Shown here: one piece after another, positions 8,770-18,244 of the stretch | Position numbering within the stretch: position 1 is the stretch's first letter | Layout: every line of letters starts with the position of its first letter | Assembly (NCBI GenBank): GCA_019116365.1 | Contig: DXBT01000021.1 | Coordinates: 58,590 to 122,589 of the forward strand | DNA: 64,000 nucleotides | From: Barnesiella merdipullorum | Lineage (GTDB): Bacteria > Bacteroidota > Bacteroidia > Bacteroidales > Barnesiellaceae | Reading direction: 5' to 3' | Notes under the pieces: generated by a model | The model's input: the letters and a program-made list of their open reading frames with translations, nothing else | What the model was told of the DNA's origin: nothing | Database searches by the model: none | Program-made: the position numbers and the translations under genes

Positions 8770-11700
8770 ATGATACACACAAAAGAACTGCGAGTAGTGC
8801 TCCTCTTGCTATTCGGGTTGACAATTTATCCGCTCTGGGCCAATACCGATAAATTCTACGGCCTGACAGAGGGTTTGTCCAACAGCCACGTCAATAGCAT
8901 ATACCAAGATAGAGCCGGTCTCATATGGATCTGTACCGATAACGGGTTGAACAGTTTTGATGGCGTGAAGTTCAAAACCTATTATCATGCATTGGACAAT
9001 GAGGCCTCGCTGGGTAACAACTCGGTGCTGTCGGTTTACGACGACTCCAAAGGCAACCTGTGGGTGGGAACAACCGGCGGGTTGCAGCTGCTCGATCGGG
9101 AGACCGACCGCTTCACGACCATCCACTTCTCCTATCCCTATATTACCGACTTCAGCTACATCAGTTGCATTATCGAGGACAGCCGGGGAAACATATGGCT
9201 CTCTACCAGCCGGGCAGGTGCCATCTGTCTCAAGGGCGACGACCATCGCCCCATTTATTACCTGCCTACCAACAGCAACATCTGTTCCGACAAAATCAAT
9301 ACCATCTACGAAGACCGTTTCGGGAACATCTGGATAGGCTCTCAGGACAACGGCATCAGTGTGCTGAATATGGAGAACCACACGATTGTCAACTATGCCC
9401 ACGACCCCAACGATATCAACTCCCTGTCGAGCAACAAAGTATTCTCGTTTGTCGAGCTGCCCGACGGCGATATGCTCATTGGTATGATCGATGGGGGTAT
9501 CGATCTGTTCGATTACTCGTCCAAGAAATTCATTCGCAATTACATCCCCTCGGTCGAGGGGGCCTTTACCTTGAAAAAGGGGCCCGGCAATACCATCTGG
9601 ATTGGTACCGATGGCAATGGTCTCAAGACCTTCGACTACGTTACCGGGGCTATCAGTACCTATGACTCCGATCTGACCAACATAGATATGCACCATACCA
9701 AGGTCCACGGTATTCTCGAAGATCGACAGGGCAACCTGTGGCTCGTGCTCTATCAAAAAGGCATCATGATGATACCCCAGCAGAAGCGCATTTTCCACAA
9801 CTGGGGGCTCAACTTCTTCCATCCCGAGCTGAATATCGGTACCGAGTGCGTGCTGAGTATTCTCGAGGACAGTTCCCGGCGCGTATGGATAGGAACCGAC
9901 GGCGACGGCATCTATCGGCTGAACTCCGACCGCAAGGTCGATCGTCACTACACGACCAGCAAGTTGCCGGCCAACGTGGTGCTGGCCATCTTCGAAGACA
10001 GCAAGAAGCGCATCTGGCTGGGTACCTATCTGCACGGACTCTTTCTCTATGACGAGGGGACCGATTGCTTTCGCAACGTGAAGTTACACGTCGATGGCAA
10101 GTCGGTAAAAGATATCTATACCATCGAGGAGGGGGCCGATGGTACCCTCTGGATTGGAACCAACGAAAACGGCTTGTGCCTCTACAACCACGACACCGGT
10201 AAGATCGAGAGCTATACCTACGACATGCTGTACAGTGGCAATCAAATACCCAGCAACTCGGTGCATACCATCTTCTTTGGTCGCGACCGGCAGGTATGGA
10301 TTGGCACCAGTAGTGCTGGCCTCACCCGGTTCGACCAGAAAACCGGCCTCTTTCACGACTACAATGTCGAGAATGGCAAGCTCAAGAACAACAACATCTA
10401 TTCGGTGGCACAAGACAAGGCGGGCAATATATGGGTAGGAACCAAAAGCGGGCTGCATTACCTCGACCTGGCGCACGATACAACGCGCATATATACCGAG
10501 GCCGACGGCTTGGCCAACTCCTCTATTGCCGGTATCGAGATCGATGGCAACGGCAACCTGTGGATAAGCACCTCGCTGGGCCTCTCGTTCTATAATGTGA
10601 AGACCAAAACTTTTTCCAACTACTACACCTCCGATGGCTTGCAGAACAACGAGTTCAGGCGCGGAGCCCACTTCGGCTCCAAGAGCGGCGAACTGTTTTT
10701 TGGCGGCATCGACGGGCTCACGGCCTTCTATCCCTTTGTACCTCATGCCGAACATGAACTGATCAATCTGATATTTACCAACCTCTATTTCTACAACGAG
10801 AAAATCGAAGTCAGCGATGGCGACGATGCCGTGTTGACGCGCGACATCAACGCTACCGACCGCATCGAAATCGGGCCCGATATCCGCAGTTTCTCCATCG
10901 AGTTTGCCGCCCTGGAATACAACTCGCCCGAGAAGGTGGTTTATCAGGTAAAAATGGAAAACTTCGATACCGAGTGGCGCACACTCCCCATGGGTAGCCG
11001 CCTGGCCACCTATACCAACCTGAACCACGGTTCCTACACCTTCATGGTGAGGGCTTTCCTGCCGGGTACGAAGCCTATCGAGCGCAGTCTCTCCATCGTT
11101 GTCACGCCGCCTTTCTACCTCACCTGGTGGGCCAAGACCTTCTATTTCCTCTGTGTCATTGCCGCGCTTGTACTCTTTTTCTACATGATGGAGCGTCGAG
11201 TGCGCCGCAAGAAAGAGGATATACAGAAAGAGAACGACAACCTCATCATGCAGTCGAAACTCCAGTTCCTCACCGACATTTCGCACGAGATACGCACCCC
11301 GTTGACACTCATCCTCTCGCCCATACAATCGTTGATGAAAGATACCCCCGAGGGGCCGCTGCTCAATGTCTATAAATTGATTAATCAGAACGGGCAGCGC
11401 ATCCTGCGCCTCATCAACCAGGTGATGGAGATGCGCAAACTCGACCGCGGTCAGGTGCGTTTGCTCACCGTACCCACCGATGTGGAACGATTCTTCCGGG
11501 AGGTATCCTCGTCGTTCGACAACATCGCCCAGGAGAAGAAGATACGTTTCGAGATACAGGTCGAGCCGGGGCTTCCCCAGGTGTGGATCGACCAGGAAAA
11601 GCTGGACAAGGTAATATTCAACGTCCTCTCCAACGCCTTCAAATACACGCCCGAAGGGGGCCATATCGACATCTCGATAAGTCGCGACGGCGACCAGCTG

Positions 11701-12882
11701 AAAATACGCATTGCCGACTCGGGCGAGGGCATTCCGCCCGAACAGCGCGAGCTGATATTCAACCGCTTCTACCAGGTACCCACGATGGGCAACCGCAACA
11801 AGATGGGAACCGGTATCGGGCTGCACCTGTCGCGCAGCCTCATGGAGATACACCACGGGCGCATCTATGTCGAGGATTCCTCCGAGGGTGGAGCCGTATT
11901 TGTCATCACGCTGCCCATCGACAACAGCTATCTGAAGAAAGAGGAGATGCAGGCCGAGGGGGCCGAAAACAGCCTGGCAACCATCGTGCAACCGGCCTTG
12001 CAGGACTTTATCGAGGAGGATACCCACGAAGATCACACGCAGGGCTCTACCTCGTCCTTCCGTTACAAACTGCTTGTGGTCGAGGATGATAAGGATATAC
12101 GCAAATACCTCAAGGAGATTCTTGGCGACTATCGGGTAATCGAGGCCGAGAATGGCGTGAAGGGGCTGGAACTCGTAATCAGCGAGATGCCCGATTGCGT
12201 GATCACCGATGTGATGATGCCCGAGATGGACGGTATCGAATTGTGCAAGAAGATAAAGACCAATGAACAGACCTGCCAGATACCGGTCATCCTGCTCACG
12301 GCAAAAACTGCCATCGAGCAGCGCATCGAGGGCATCGAGGTAGGAGCCGACTCGTATATCCCCAAGCCCTTCAACGTGGAGCACTTGCGAACCCGTGTGC
12401 GCAAGCTCATCGAGTTGCGCCGCACCATCCGCGAGAAGTACGAGGGCAAACACGAACTGCGCAAAGAAGATATCAAGATAAAGTCGGGCGACGAGAAACT
12501 GCTCGAGAAACTCGAACAGATTGTCAAGGAGCAAATCTCCGATCCCGACCTCTCGGTCGAGACCATCAGTCGCCAGATAGGAGTGAGCCGCTCGCAGTTG
12601 CAACGCAAGCTCAAGCAGCTCACCAACCAGAATCCCAGCGACTACCTTAAGACCGCCCGCCTGCGTTATGCAGCCTCGTTGCTGGTGACCAAGAACCTCT
12701 CCATCTCCGAGGTAACCTACGAAGCGGGATTCTCGTCGCTCTCGCACTTCTCCAACAGTTTCCGCGACTTCTACGGCATGTCGCCCAGCCGCTATGTCGA
12801 GTTGAACCATGCCAATGCCGAGCAGACAGGCCGGGACGCCGAAACTGCCGAGCCCGGCGAAGAGAAGCCCGGGCAGTCGTGA
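8770..12882 (+). CDS. Hybrid two-component system sensor/regulator (HTCS)
   Basis: This 1370-residue protein fuses sensor, kinase and DNA-binding functions. An N-terminal signal sequence is followed by about 14 beta-propeller repeats of the type GNLWVGTTGG or GTLWIGTNENG (residues 30-660). A Y_Y_Y domain, one transmembrane helix (about residues 787-807), a HisKA domain with phospho-acceptor His839 (SHEIRTPL), and an HATPase domain (NVLSNAFKYTPEGG) come next. A receiver with phospho-acceptor Asp1147 (VITDVMMPEMDG) and a C-terminal AraC-type helix-turn-helix complete it. The periplasmic propeller of HTCS proteins binds a signature oligosaccharide and activates the adjacent utilisation locus. 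It sits between the divergent SusC operon and the GH16 gene, so it probably controls both. Confidence 0.97.
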   Translation: MIHTKELRVVLLLLFGLTIYPLWANTDKFYGLTEGLSNSHVNSIYQDRAGLIWICTDNGLNSFDGVKFKTYYHALDNEASLGNNSVLSVYDDSKGNLWVGTTGGLQLLDRETDRFTTIHFSYPYITDFSYISCIIEDSRGNIWLSTSRAGAICLKGDDHRPIYYLPTNSNICSDKINTIYEDRFGNIWIGSQDNGISVLNMENHTIVNYAHDPNDINSLSSNKVFSFVELPDGDMLIGMIDGGIDLFDYSSKKFIRNYIPSVEGAFTLKKGPGNTIWIGTDGNGLKTFDYVTGAISTYDSDLTNIDMHHTKVHGILEDRQGNLWLVLYQKGIMMIPQQKRIFHNWGLNFFHPELNIGTECVLSILEDSSRRVWIGTDGDGIYRLNSDRKVDRHYTTSKLPANVVLAIFEDSKKRIWLGTYLHGLFLYDEGTDCFRNVKLHVDGKSVKDIYTIEEGADGTLWIGTNENGLCLYNHDTGKIESYTYDMLYSGNQIPSNSVHTIFFGRDRQVWIGTSSAGLTRFDQKTGLFHDYNVENGKLKNNNIYSVAQDKAGNIWVGTKSGLHYLDLAHDTTRIYTEADGLANSSIAGIEIDGNGNLWISTSLGLSFYNVKTKTFSNYYTSDGLQNNEFRRGAHFGSKSGELFFGGIDGLTAFYPFVPHAEHELINLIFTNLYFYNEKIEVSDGDDAVLTRDINATDRIEIGPDIRSFSIEFAALEYNSPEKVVYQVKMENFDTEWRTLPMGSRLATYTNLNHGSYTFMVRAFLPGTKPIERSLSIVVTPPFYLTWWAKTFYFLCVIAALVLFFYMMERRVRRKKEDIQKENDNLIMQSKLQFLTDISHEIRTPLTLILSPIQSLMKDTPEGPLLNVYKLINQNGQRILRLINQVMEMRKLDRGQVRLLTVPTDVERFFREVSSSFDNIAQEKKIRFEIQVEPGLPQVWIDQEKLDKVIFNVLSNAFKYTPEGGHIDISISRDGDQLKIRIADSGEGIPPEQRELIFNRFYQVPTMGNRNKMGTGIGLHLSRSLMEIHHGRIYVEDSSEGGAVFVITLPIDNSYLKKEEMQAEGAENSLATIVQPALQDFIEEDTHEDHTQGSTSSFRYKLLVVEDDKDIRKYLKEILGDYRVIEAENGVKGLELVISEMPDCVITDVMMPEMDGIELCKKIKTNEQTCQIPVILLTAKTAIEQRIEGIEVGADSYIPKPFNVEHLRTRVRKLIELRRTIREKYEGKHELRKEDIKIKSGDEKLLEKLEQIVKEQISDPDLSVETISRQIGVSRSQLQRKLKQLTNQNPSDYLKTARLRYAASLLVTKNLSISEVTYEAGFSSLSHFSNSFRDFYGMSPSRYVELNHANAEQTGRDAETAEPGEEKPGQS

Positions 12883-13023
12883 ACTTCCCGTCGCCCTATG
12901 GCGTCGCTGCCATTTCCTCGGGGGCGGTGAGCATTTTGCAACTTGAGCCGCGGGGAAAAAACCTTTCCACAAAAACAGAAATCTGTGCGACATTTTTGAA
13001 AATACCGAAGCCCCGGCCATGCC

Positions 13024-13031
13024 TATCTTTG
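13024..13031 (+). promoter_or_regulatory. -7 promoter element before the GH16 lipoprotein gene
   Basis: TATCTTTG is an exact TAnnTTTG match 32 bases before the start codon. A TTTG at 12995-12998 lies 25 bases upstream, longer than usual spacing, so the -33 element is uncertain. A palindrome follows immediately at 13032-13046. Confidence 0.65.
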
Positions 13032-13046
13032 TAGTGTTTAACACTA
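13032..13046. promoter_or_regulatory. Palindrome abutting the -7 element, possible operator
   Basis: TAGTGTT-T-AACACTA is a perfect inverted repeat with 7-base arms and a single central base. It begins on the base after the -7 element and therefore covers the likely transcription start of the GH16 gene. The arms are too short, and no T-run follows closely enough, for a terminator. A regulator binding site is an inference. Confidence 0.45.
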
Positions 13047-13062
13047 ATAGAATTTTTTTGTC

Positions 13063-13899
13063 ATGGAAAAAATGCAATGGCTCATGGCCGGCTTTTCGCT
13101 CTGCCTGATGACGGCGTGCAGTGCGACAAACCACCTGGTATTTGAAGACAATTTCGACGGGACCGGTCTCCCCGATTCCTCCCGGTGGGGATATGAAGAG
13201 GGGTATGTGCGCAACGGCGAGTTGCAGTATTACACCGTGGCCCGTCTCGAGAACTGCTATCAGAAAGACGGTTACCTTCATATTGTGTGTCGCAACGACA
13301 GCGCCACCATCGAGAACGGACGCTTTGGCAAAGCTTGGGCAACCCCGGTCGATACGACTCGATGCGACAGTGTAGCTCCCGTAACCTCGGCCAGTGTCAC
13401 TACCAAAGGCCTGGCCGAGTGGAAATACGGTCGGGTAGAGGTGCGTGCCAAATTGCCCGATTGCCTGGGATCCTGGCCTGCCATTTGGATGATGCCCGCC
13501 CGCGATACCTATGGCAAATGGCCTCGTAGCGGCGAGATCGATATCATGGAAAATGTCGGCTACGACCTGCCCAAAGTACACTATGCCATCCACACCGAGA
13601 AGTATAACCACACCAAGAATAACCAAAAACGACATACCGTCGATTGCGCTACGGTAGCTACCGATTTCCATGTATATGGATTGGAGTGGCGGGCCGACAA
13701 GCTCACCTGGTATCTCGACGGGGTCGAAACCTACTCAGTTTCCAAGGACGAAGAGGGGTGGGAGGCCTGGCCCTTCGACCAGCCCTTCTACCTGATACTC
13801 AACTTTGCCTTTGGCGGAGGCTGGGGTGGAAGCCAGGGAGTGAATCTCGAAGGCCTTCCGCAGGAGTACGTCATCGACTATGTGAGAGTATATCGTTGA
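13063..13899 (+). CDS. GH16 endo-beta-glucanase (laminarinase-type) lipoprotein
   Basis: This 278-residue lipoprotein (lipobox LMTAC, Cys19) is a single GH16 domain. The catalytic signature GEIDIMENVG gives nucleophile Glu158, helper Asp160 and acid/base Glu163, the ExDxxE form of bacterial laminarinases and lichenases. Other family landmarks are the start VFEDNFDGTGLP, the LGSWPAIWMMP strand and the closing FAFGGGWGG and YVIDYVRVYR segments. It should cut internal beta-1,3 or mixed beta-1,3/1,4 glucan bonds, probably at the cell surface, feeding SusC/SusD. It lies 180 bases after the hybrid regulator with its own promoter. It is a close paralogue of the GH16 domain at 15,790-16,568; even the DNA for GYEEGY is shared. 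Confidence 0.95.
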   Translation: MEKMQWLMAGFSLCLMTACSATNHLVFEDNFDGTGLPDSSRWGYEEGYVRNGELQYYTVARLENCYQKDGYLHIVCRNDSATIENGRFGKAWATPVDTTRCDSVAPVTSASVTTKGLAEWKYGRVEVRAKLPDCLGSWPAIWMMPARDTYGKWPRSGEIDIMENVGYDLPKVHYAIHTEKYNHTKNNQKRHTVDCATVATDFHVYGLEWRADKLTWYLDGVETYSVSKDEEGWEAWPFDQPFYLILNFAFGGGWGGSQGVNLEGLPQEYVIDYVRVYR

Positions 13900-14314
13900 T
13901 CAAAGATACATCGCGAGCCATCCTCTTTCGACCGCCCGGTTGAGACCCGTTGGGACTGAATGAATCGAGATTTTTTTTGCCGGGAGGTCGGAGAGGTTGT
14001 GCCCTCGATGATTGTCGCACACCACCTGCAAGCGATGGAGCCAGGTGGTCGAGATTTATGAAAGAGGCTCCATTGCATAATATGCAGAAAAGGTAAAAAA
14101 GATGGGGGCAGAAGCCTCGCCAAGGCCGTGTAAAGGCCCTGTTGCAACATTTATCTAAGTTTTCGCTACAATTATTCAACTGCAAACGCAAAACTTCAAA
14201 CAATGAAATACTCCTTGTAAAGGCTTCGCAGATATAAAATCTACATTTGTATGTCTCGAAAAGGAGACCTCGCACAAGTAAATTATTTGTACAACATAAA
14301 ACAGAAAGAGATTT
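13900..14314 (+). other. Intergenic stretch with a promoter near its 3' end
   Basis: No convincing gene was found in these 415 bases. The -7 element TACATTTG at 14242-14249, with a possible TTG at 14215-14217, lies 66 bases before the next start codon and probably opens the cluster that follows. Short open frames on the minus strand lack a credible start and resemble no protein family. Confidence 0.6.
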
Positions 14315-14812
14315 ATGAAAAAGAGAATGACTTCGATTTTTGCCCTGTTCCTTGGAATCTTGGGAGCTGCAGCCCAGGTACCGGGTTCATTTCAATATCA
14401 GGCGGTGATGCGCAACGACGATGGCAGCATAGCTGCCAATGAGCCCCTCGAGGTGAAGGTACGCATTCACCAGGGCACCGCCGACGGTACGGTGGTATAT
14501 GAAGAGGAACACACCACGTCGAGTAACGCCTCGGGTATCATCACTCTCAAGGTAGGTGACGGCACCAACACATCGCGCACCAATACCTTCTACGATATCG
14601 ACTGGAGTGCCGGAAATTACTTTTTTGAGACGCAAGTCGATAGAGGCACCGGCTATGAAAGCCTGGGCACTCAACAGATGCTGAGCGTACCCTATGCCAA
14701 GTGTGCCGTCGTTGCCGACAACGTACATGTAAAATCGCCCGACGGGAGACTGTGGCGCATCAAGGTAGCAAATGATGGTACCATCTCGGCCGAAGCCGTA
14801 ACCGAAGAATAA
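14315..14812 (+). CDS. Small exported stand-alone beta-sandwich module, homologous to the N-terminal domain of the next GH16 protein
   Basis: This 165-residue protein has a signal peptide ending near GAAAQ (residue 21). The mature part carries FQYQAVMRNDDG, a middle segment GIITLKVGDGT and LSVPYAKCA, and ends with SPDGRLWRIKVANDG. The same succession (PYQAVVRNAQG, GLVSLQVGKGT, TVPYALSAE, SDDGTQWSLECDNEG) forms residues 25-165 of the GH16 protein at 15,297. Similar modules are known from Bacteroidetes surface and secreted proteins, with no defined activity. The gene is first in a five-gene co-directional cluster. A binding or scaffolding role is an inference. Confidence 0.8.
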   Translation: MKKRMTSIFALFLGILGAAAQVPGSFQYQAVMRNDDGSIAANEPLEVKVRIHQGTADGTVVYEEEHTTSSNASGIITLKVGDGTNTSRTNTFYDIDWSAGNYFFETQVDRGTGYESLGTQQMLSVPYAKCAVVADNVHVKSPDGRLWRIKVANDGTISAEAVTEE

Positions 14813-14824
14813 GAGAGTGAGGTC

Positions 14825-15289
14825 GTGATGAAGAAAACGATACTATTATTAAGTATAGCGATGGTCTTGAGTGGCAAGGCCTCGGCTCAGTCGGTTCTGG
14901 CAACCACCGGCGGCAGTAGCGAGACAATTACCTGGACGCTGGGCGAGGTATTCACCGAGTCGGTTATGCGCTCCAATGTGGTGCGATTCTCGCAAGGATT
15001 CAACCAGCCGATAACCATATCGACCTCGGGCATCCTGAATGTAAAGGGCGACAAACTCACCTTTACCGTGGGGCCCAATCCCGTAGCCGACGAGTTGTAT
15101 CTCACCATCTCGGAGAGTGGGGTCAGCACCTGGCGACTCTACGACACGCAGGGCCGCATGCTCGACTCGGGTCGTTTGAACGATGCCCAGCAGACTGTGA
15201 TTGGTTTTTCCGACAAGAAAGTAGGAGAGTATGTATTGAAAATCGAGAATGAAAAAGGAACCCGTTCGGTCCTGATTCTAAAAAAATAG
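14825..15289 (+). CDS. Small secreted protein with a type IX secretion C-terminal sorting domain
   Basis: This 154-residue protein has a signal peptide (to about SAQ, residue 22), a short segment with the recurring GEVFTESV and SQGFNQPI pattern, then a C-terminal T9SS sorting domain. The domain features are VGPNPVADELYLTI, a WRLYDTQGRML strand, a GEYVLKI strand and a basic C-terminal end. Such tails direct cargo through the Por/type IX system to the surface or outside the cell. There is almost no cargo beyond the short N-terminal segment, which is odd. It follows the stand-alone module gene by 12 bases and precedes the module-GH16 fusion by 7, so all three are probably co-transcribed. Confidence 0.85.
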   Translation: MMKKTILLLSIAMVLSGKASAQSVLATTGGSSETITWTLGEVFTESVMRSNVVRFSQGFNQPITISTSGILNVKGDKLTFTVGPNPVADELYLTISESGVSTWRLYDTQGRMLDSGRLNDAQQTVIGFSDKKVGEYVLKIENEKGTRSVLILKK

Positions 15290-15296
15290 ATAACAG

Positions 15297-16568
15297 ATGA
15301 AAAGAATAATTTTTGCCATATTAGCCGTAGCCCTGTTTTCGGTAGTCGATTTGTGCGCTCAAACCGTAAAGGGAATACCCTATCAAGCGGTCGTACGCAA
15401 CGCACAAGGCAACCCGGTTCCCAATCAGGAGTTAACGGTACGTTTCTATATTCTGCGCACTTTGTCAACCCGGACCGATGCCGACCCCAAGTTACTGTAT
15501 AGCGAAACCCACAATACCGTGAGCGATGCCAATGGTTTGGTTTCGTTGCAGGTGGGCAAGGGAACTCCGCTCGAAGGCTCCTTCGATCAAGTCGATTGGT
15601 GGGGAAACATCTCCATCAAGACCGAAATCGATATGGAGGGTGAATCTACCTTCACCACTACTCAGGAGCTGGGCACGGTACCCTATGCGCTTTCGGCCGA
15701 GAATGTATTGTTGCTCAAGTCCGACGACGGTACCCAGTGGAGCCTCGAGTGTGACAACGAGGGTAACTTGAAATCGGTGAAGATTCCCCAGCGTTATACC
15801 AAGCTCGTCTTCTCCGACGAGTTCGAGGGCACCGGTCTGCCCGACGATACCAAGTGGGGATATGAAGAGGGTTACACCCGCAACGGCGAGGAGCAATACT
15901 ATACCGTTGCCCGTGAAGAGAACTGCTACATGGCCGACGGTTGTCTGCATATTGTTTGCCGCAACGACAGTGCCCTCATCGAGAATGCCCTTTACGAGAA
16001 GCCCTGGAGCGCAAGTGGTTCGCACGGTTATCGTGCCGATACGATTATACCCATCACCTCGGCCAGTGTCGTTACCAAAGGCAAGTTTGCCTTTACCTAC
16101 GGCCGGGTAGAGGTGCGCGCCAAACTGCCCGTATGCCTGGGTTCCTGGCCGGCTATCTGGATGTTCCCCCAAGATCGCAGCGACTGGCCTGCCTGTGGCG
16201 AGATCGATATTATCGAGCATGTAGGCTACGATCCCGGCAATATCTATTTCACGGTTCACTCGTCCGAGATCAACGGTAACAACCAACCCAACCGCTACGC
16301 CTCGAGCGCACCCATCGAGAATCCCGAAGACTGGCACGTCTATGCCTTCGAGTGGCACCCCGACCGTCTCATGTGGTTTATCGACGGCGAGCTCAAGTTT
16401 ACCGTTATACGGTCGCGGGTTTACTCCGACAGCAACTGGCCCTTCAACAAAGACTTCTATCTGCTGCTCAACTTCGCATTCGGTGGCGGATGGGGTGGCC
16501 GCGAGGGAATTGATGTAGAGGCTCTGCCGCGTGAATATGTGATAGACTATGTGAGAGTATATCAATAA
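15297..16568 (+). CDS. Secreted GH16 beta-glucanase with N-terminal module
   Basis: This 423-residue protein has a signal peptide to about LCAQ (residue 22). An N-terminal module at residues 25-165 is shared with the small protein at 14,315, and a GH16 domain follows from about residue 168 to the end. The catalytic motif GEIDIIEHVG gives Glu302, Asp304 and Glu307, the complete set. It resembles the GH16 lipoprotein at 13,063 over the whole catalytic domain (FSDEFEGTGLPDD, LGSWPAIWMFP, FAFGGGWGG, YVIDYVRVYQ), so the two are duplicates that diverged in anchoring: one lipid-anchored, this one without a lipobox. It has no T9SS tail of its own, although the preceding gene encodes one. Predicted activity is endo-cleavage of beta-1,3 or mixed-linkage glucan. 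Confidence 0.93.
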   Translation: MKRIIFAILAVALFSVVDLCAQTVKGIPYQAVVRNAQGNPVPNQELTVRFYILRTLSTRTDADPKLLYSETHNTVSDANGLVSLQVGKGTPLEGSFDQVDWWGNISIKTEIDMEGESTFTTTQELGTVPYALSAENVLLLKSDDGTQWSLECDNEGNLKSVKIPQRYTKLVFSDEFEGTGLPDDTKWGYEEGYTRNGEEQYYTVAREENCYMADGCLHIVCRNDSALIENALYEKPWSASGSHGYRADTIIPITSASVVTKGKFAFTYGRVEVRAKLPVCLGSWPAIWMFPQDRSDWPACGEIDIIEHVGYDPGNIYFTVHSSEINGNNQPNRYASSAPIENPEDWHVYAFEWHPDRLMWFIDGELKFTVIRSRVYSDSNWPFNKDFYLLLNFAFGGGWGGREGIDVEALPREYVIDYVRVYQ

Positions 16569-16604
16569 ACAAATCGAAACAGATAAAACCAATAAGACTA
16601 AATC

Positions 16605-18227
16605 ATGAAAAAAACAACTACACTTGTTTGTACCGCTTTGATGGCGGCAGTATGTAGCTTTCCCGGGAGGGCCGACAAAACCTATTATGTCGATCCCGAC
16701 GGAAATGCACCCGAGAATATGACGGTCGATGCCGTTTATACCAAGGTTGCATCGGCCATCAACAGTGTGACGGCCGACGAGCCGGTAACCATCTATCTGA
16801 AACCGGGACACGAATTCAAGGAGAGCAACATGACAACGGGCACGAACCGGGTCGATTTGACAATCATCGGCGACAGCTCCACGATCAATGCCGGGGCCGC
16901 ACAGCGTATCCTGCGCACCGAGGCTGCCCGCCTGGTTTTGAAAGGCATCACCTTTACCGGTGTCAATGACTATACCAGCATGGGCGGTGTGCTCTACTTT
17001 GCCGGTAATGCCAATGCCGGGTCGGAACTGGTGATTGACAGTTGTGCCTTTGAAAACTGCTCCTTGACCTCTGGAGCCGACGGCGGTGCCGCCATTGCCA
17101 CCGGCTCGAACGTCATGAATGTGACGATAACCAACAGCGTGTTCAAGAACAACGAGACCGAAGGGTATAGAGACGCCATGAGCGGTACCTCTATTCACTT
17201 CCAGGGGAAAGACGGTGTGCTTACAATCGAAAACACTACGTTCCAGGGCAATGTGATCAACTCCAATTCGGGAGCCATTGCCGTGGGCATCGTGAATGGT
17301 TCGAACATGCAGGTTCGCATGGCCAACAATACCTTCTACAACAACACCACGTTGGGAGTTCCCGTAGGGTCGGTACCCAATGTCTTGGTAAAAGGTTCGA
17401 GCAATACGGCCGAGATCGTCAACAACACCTTCTACTTCGATTTGAGAGACGATGCCGAGGGTGAGGAGGGCGACCAGACCCTGATGAAAAAAGTCTATAA
17501 AAGGACCTCGGCCGTTAACGTGAGCGAGACCGGTGACAACACCATCTACTTTATCAACAACGCTGTGGTTGGTCTGCGCAGCGCAGTCATTTCGGCTGCC
17601 ACCACCGGCCGCACCATCGTGTGCCAAAACAACTACGCCGCCGTGCTCGAGCCTCACGGGTATGTACCCGAGTTGGCCAACGACGAGAATGGCAACGTGT
17701 TGCTCACCGCTCGCGAGTCGAACGTAGGCGACCCCTTCATTGCCGATATCGACAGCCTCACGACGTTGATAGGCGAGGTAGGCTTGGCCGATACCCTTTC
17801 GACCGACAACTTCGTGCCCTATTTGGCCACGACCGAGGAGAGCCCTCTTATCGATGCCGGTACTCTCGAGTATCTGATTGGCGAAGAGAATATCGTTCCG
17901 CTGGTCGATGTCATGGGCAACAGCCGCGACGACAACGGCGTGGATATTGGAGCCTATGAGTATGTGCCCGAAGATCTGCCCACGGCTATCGCCGGTACCG
18001 ATGTCGCCCCCAACCTCAGAGTCTATGTACAGGCCGGCGACCTGGTTATCGAAAACCACACCGATACCGAGTTCCAAGTAACCCTCTTCCAAATCGACGG
18101 TCGCTGCTTCGCCTCGATGCCCGTGCGGCAAACGGCAGTAGTCAATGGTGGAACACTCCCCCGAGGCGTGCTGCTGGTAGTCGCCAATAACGGAACAGAA
18201 CAAATCGTAAAAAAAGTAATCTTATAA
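16605..18227 (+). CDS. Secreted right-handed beta-helix protein with T9SS-like tail
   Basis: This 540-residue protein has a signal peptide to about GRAD (residue 24). It opens with KTYYVDPDGNAPE, which is typical of parallel beta-helix (pectate-lyase-like) polypeptides. Repeating N-rich coils such as VTITNSVFKNN, LTIENTTFQGN and MANNTFYNN run from about residue 80 to 340. The segment GNSRDDNGVDIGAYEY closes the helix, as in choice-of-anchor beta-helix families. The last 70 residues (LVIENHTDTEFQVTLFQIDG to VKKVIL) resemble a divergent T9SS sorting domain. No catalytic residues can be assigned. It is followed 17 bases later by a paralogue. A role as surface polysaccharide binder or lyase is only a possibility. 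Confidence 0.82.
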   Translation: MKKTTTLVCTALMAAVCSFPGRADKTYYVDPDGNAPENMTVDAVYTKVASAINSVTADEPVTIYLKPGHEFKESNMTTGTNRVDLTIIGDSSTINAGAAQRILRTEAARLVLKGITFTGVNDYTSMGGVLYFAGNANAGSELVIDSCAFENCSLTSGADGGAAIATGSNVMNVTITNSVFKNNETEGYRDAMSGTSIHFQGKDGVLTIENTTFQGNVINSNSGAIAVGIVNGSNMQVRMANNTFYNNTTLGVPVGSVPNVLVKGSSNTAEIVNNTFYFDLRDDAEGEEGDQTLMKKVYKRTSAVNVSETGDNTIYFINNAVVGLRSAVISAATTGRTIVCQNNYAAVLEPHGYVPELANDENGNVLLTARESNVGDPFIADIDSLTTLIGEVGLADTLSTDNFVPYLATTEESPLIDAGTLEYLIGEENIVPLVDVMGNSRDDNGVDIGAYEYVPEDLPTAIAGTDVAPNLRVYVQAGDLVIENHTDTEFQVTLFQIDGRCFASMPVRQTAVVNGGTLPRGVLLVVANNGTEQIVKKVIL

Positions 18228-18244
18228 TTTAATATCAATATCTT

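Noticed and set aside
10084..13671. Very long open frame (over 1,190 codons) on the minus strand opposite the hybrid regulator and GH16 genes
   Set aside because: It is antisense to clear domain-bearing genes and has no family resemblance. GC-rich codon use in the sense frame removes stops from the antisense frame.
15492..18203. Open frame of about 900 codons on the minus strand opposite the second GH16 and first beta-helix genes
   Set aside because: Same antisense artefact; the composition is that of a mirrored reading frame and no signal, motif or promoter supports it.
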